Source: Roseburia sp. CAG:10041_57 (GTDB lineage Bacteria; Bacillota; Clostridia; Lachnospirales; Lachnospiraceae). From it: DNA of 6,267 bases. The notes below the pieces were generated by a model. It was not told where the DNA came from and did not search any database. It was given only the letters and a program-made list of their open reading frames with translations. The DNA is taken from contig MNTL01000018.1 in assembly GCA_001916965.1 (NCBI GenBank), positions 1-6,267 of the forward strand, in the 5' to 3' direction. This document shows positions 5,773 to 6,267 of this stretch, in pieces (the stretch's first letter is position 1; the number at the start of each line of letters is the position of its first letter). The position numbers were made by a program, and so were the translations under genes.

Positions 5773-6150
5773 CTAGTGAAAACAGTTCACCACATCATGT
5801 AATACAACCTCCTCCGCTATCAGCCTTGCTTCCATTCTCAGCCTATACATTTCTGTAAAAGAATTTTTATTCTTCGGCTTATGCTTTTGCAGCCATTCTG
5901 TTTCAATATCCTCAAGCAATTCATAAGCCACTTCATTTACCTCTGCTGCCTTTTGGTTCAGTTCTCCGAATCTTAGCAAGCTTCGATACCTCTGTGGATA
6001 TTCTGACTTCAAATATTGCATCCACATGCGTCCGTATTTTCCAACATTTGTACCATCTTCCTTAATATCTAATGTAATTAACGGATAAAGCAATCCGTCT
6101 CTTTCCTCATACTTAACTCCTATTTTTTCAAATAATGTTTGCTGTCCCAT
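5773..6150 (-). CDS. tnpV: TnpV-like transposon-encoded protein
   Basis: This 125-residue protein resembles the TnpV family found in Tn4451-type clostridial mobilizable elements. The recognisable part is the block VGKYGRMWMQYLKSEYPQRY followed by RSLLRFGELNQKAAEVNEVA. In the family this is an (x)GKYG(R)M-x-YL(K) segment followed by helices with a conserved L-x-x-G-x-L pattern. The C-terminus (MYRLRMEARLIAEEVVLHDV) fits the usual helical end containing RNxAEEIVL-like residues. The molecular function of TnpV is not established. The protein looks soluble, with no signal or membrane segment. The ATG at 6150 follows GGAAG about seven bases upstream. It begins 33 bp after the stop of the ORF at the window edge, so the two are probably co-transcribed. 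In Tn4451 tnpV lies between the serine recombinase gene and the cargo. Here a relaxase gene follows it. Confidence 0.78.
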   Translation of the reverse strand: MGQQTLFEKIGVKYEERDGLLYPLITLDIKEDGTNVGKYGRMWMQYLKSEYPQRYRSLLRFGELNQKAAEVNEVAYELLEDIETEWLQKHKPKNKNSFTEMYRLRMEARLIAEEVVLHDVVNCFH

Positions 6151-6183
6151 GGCAATCGCTTCCTTTCGATATTCAACACATTT

Positions 6184-6267
6184 TTAGTCTTCATCACTGG
6201 CTGTCAGCCTCTCCATACCTGCCAGAGTACGAGGCGTTTCGCGAAACGCCTCCAATATCTCCAGCAT
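6184..6267 (-). CDS. C-terminal tail of an unrecognised ORF at the window edge
   Basis: Reading leftward from the edge, an open frame of 27 codons gives MLEILEAFRETPRTLAGMER and ends in TAA at 6186-6184. The first codon in the window is ATG but is probably internal, since no ribosome binding site can be seen. The tail is acidic at its end (ASDED). Its close spacing to the tnpV-like gene argues that it is real. By analogy with Tn4451 a site-specific recombinase gene could be expected here, but the visible residues do not show it and I do not assign a function. Confidence 0.45.
   Translation of the reverse strand: MLEILEAFRETPRTLAGMERLTASDED
6231..6252. repeat. Perfect 22-bp palindrome inside coding sequence
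   Basis: GAGGCGTTTCG is followed at once by its exact reverse complement CGAAACGCCTC, with no loop. It lies inside the partial ORF, about 80 bp upstream of the tnpV-like start. Confidence 0.8.

Larger units (their letters stand above)
4158..6267 (-). mobile_element. Mobilization part of a Tn4451-like integrative mobilizable element
   Basis: A tnpV-like gene followed on the same strand by a MobV relaxase is the arrangement of the Tn4451/Tn4453 group, which carries tnpX, tnpV, catP, tnpY and tnpZ in that order. No catP or tnpY is present here. The recombinase gene and the element ends are outside the window, so the boundaries given are only those of the recognisable part. The restriction-modification cluster lies immediately downstream of the relaxase and is probably cargo of the same element. 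Confidence 0.5.

Overview
The window looks like accessory DNA from a low-GC Firmicute, most likely a gut-type Clostridia/Lachnospiraceae. The reasons are the AT-rich coding sequence, strong AGGAGG-type ribosome binding sites, and a TnpV-type protein followed by a MobV relaxase, which recalls the Tn4451/Tn4453 family of clostridial mobilizable elements. The host is inferred from style and gene content only. Every intact gene is on the minus strand and reads from right to left.

Right part (about 4158-6267): the tail of an unrecognised ORF at the window edge, a TnpV-like protein (5773-6150), a 343-bp non-coding stretch crowded with inverted repeats (5430-5772), and a MobV/Pre relaxase (4158-5429) with a long C-terminal coiled coil. 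The inverted-repeat stretch lies directly upstream of the relaxase and is the best candidate for its transfer origin. It contains two short hairpins that share loop and tail but differ by compensating changes in the stem.

Middle to left part (263-3953): a tight four-gene cluster with its own extended -10 promoter near 4000. In transcription order it encodes an ASCH (PUA-like) domain protein, a PD-(D/E)xK nuclease candidate, a complete DNA cytosine-5 methyltransferase, and an HNH nuclease. The first three genes are 10-11 bp apart, and the first two stop codons touch the next ribosome binding site. The simplest reading is a type II-like restriction-modification system with two nucleases of different folds and an ASCH partner, carried as cargo next to the mobilization genes. 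The two-nuclease plus ASCH layout is the most interesting coding content of the window.

Left edge (1-234): the last 43 codons and probable right end of an IS3-family insertion sequence on the plus strand. It stops about 28 bp beyond the end of the HNH gene, so the cargo is bordered by mobile DNA on both sides.
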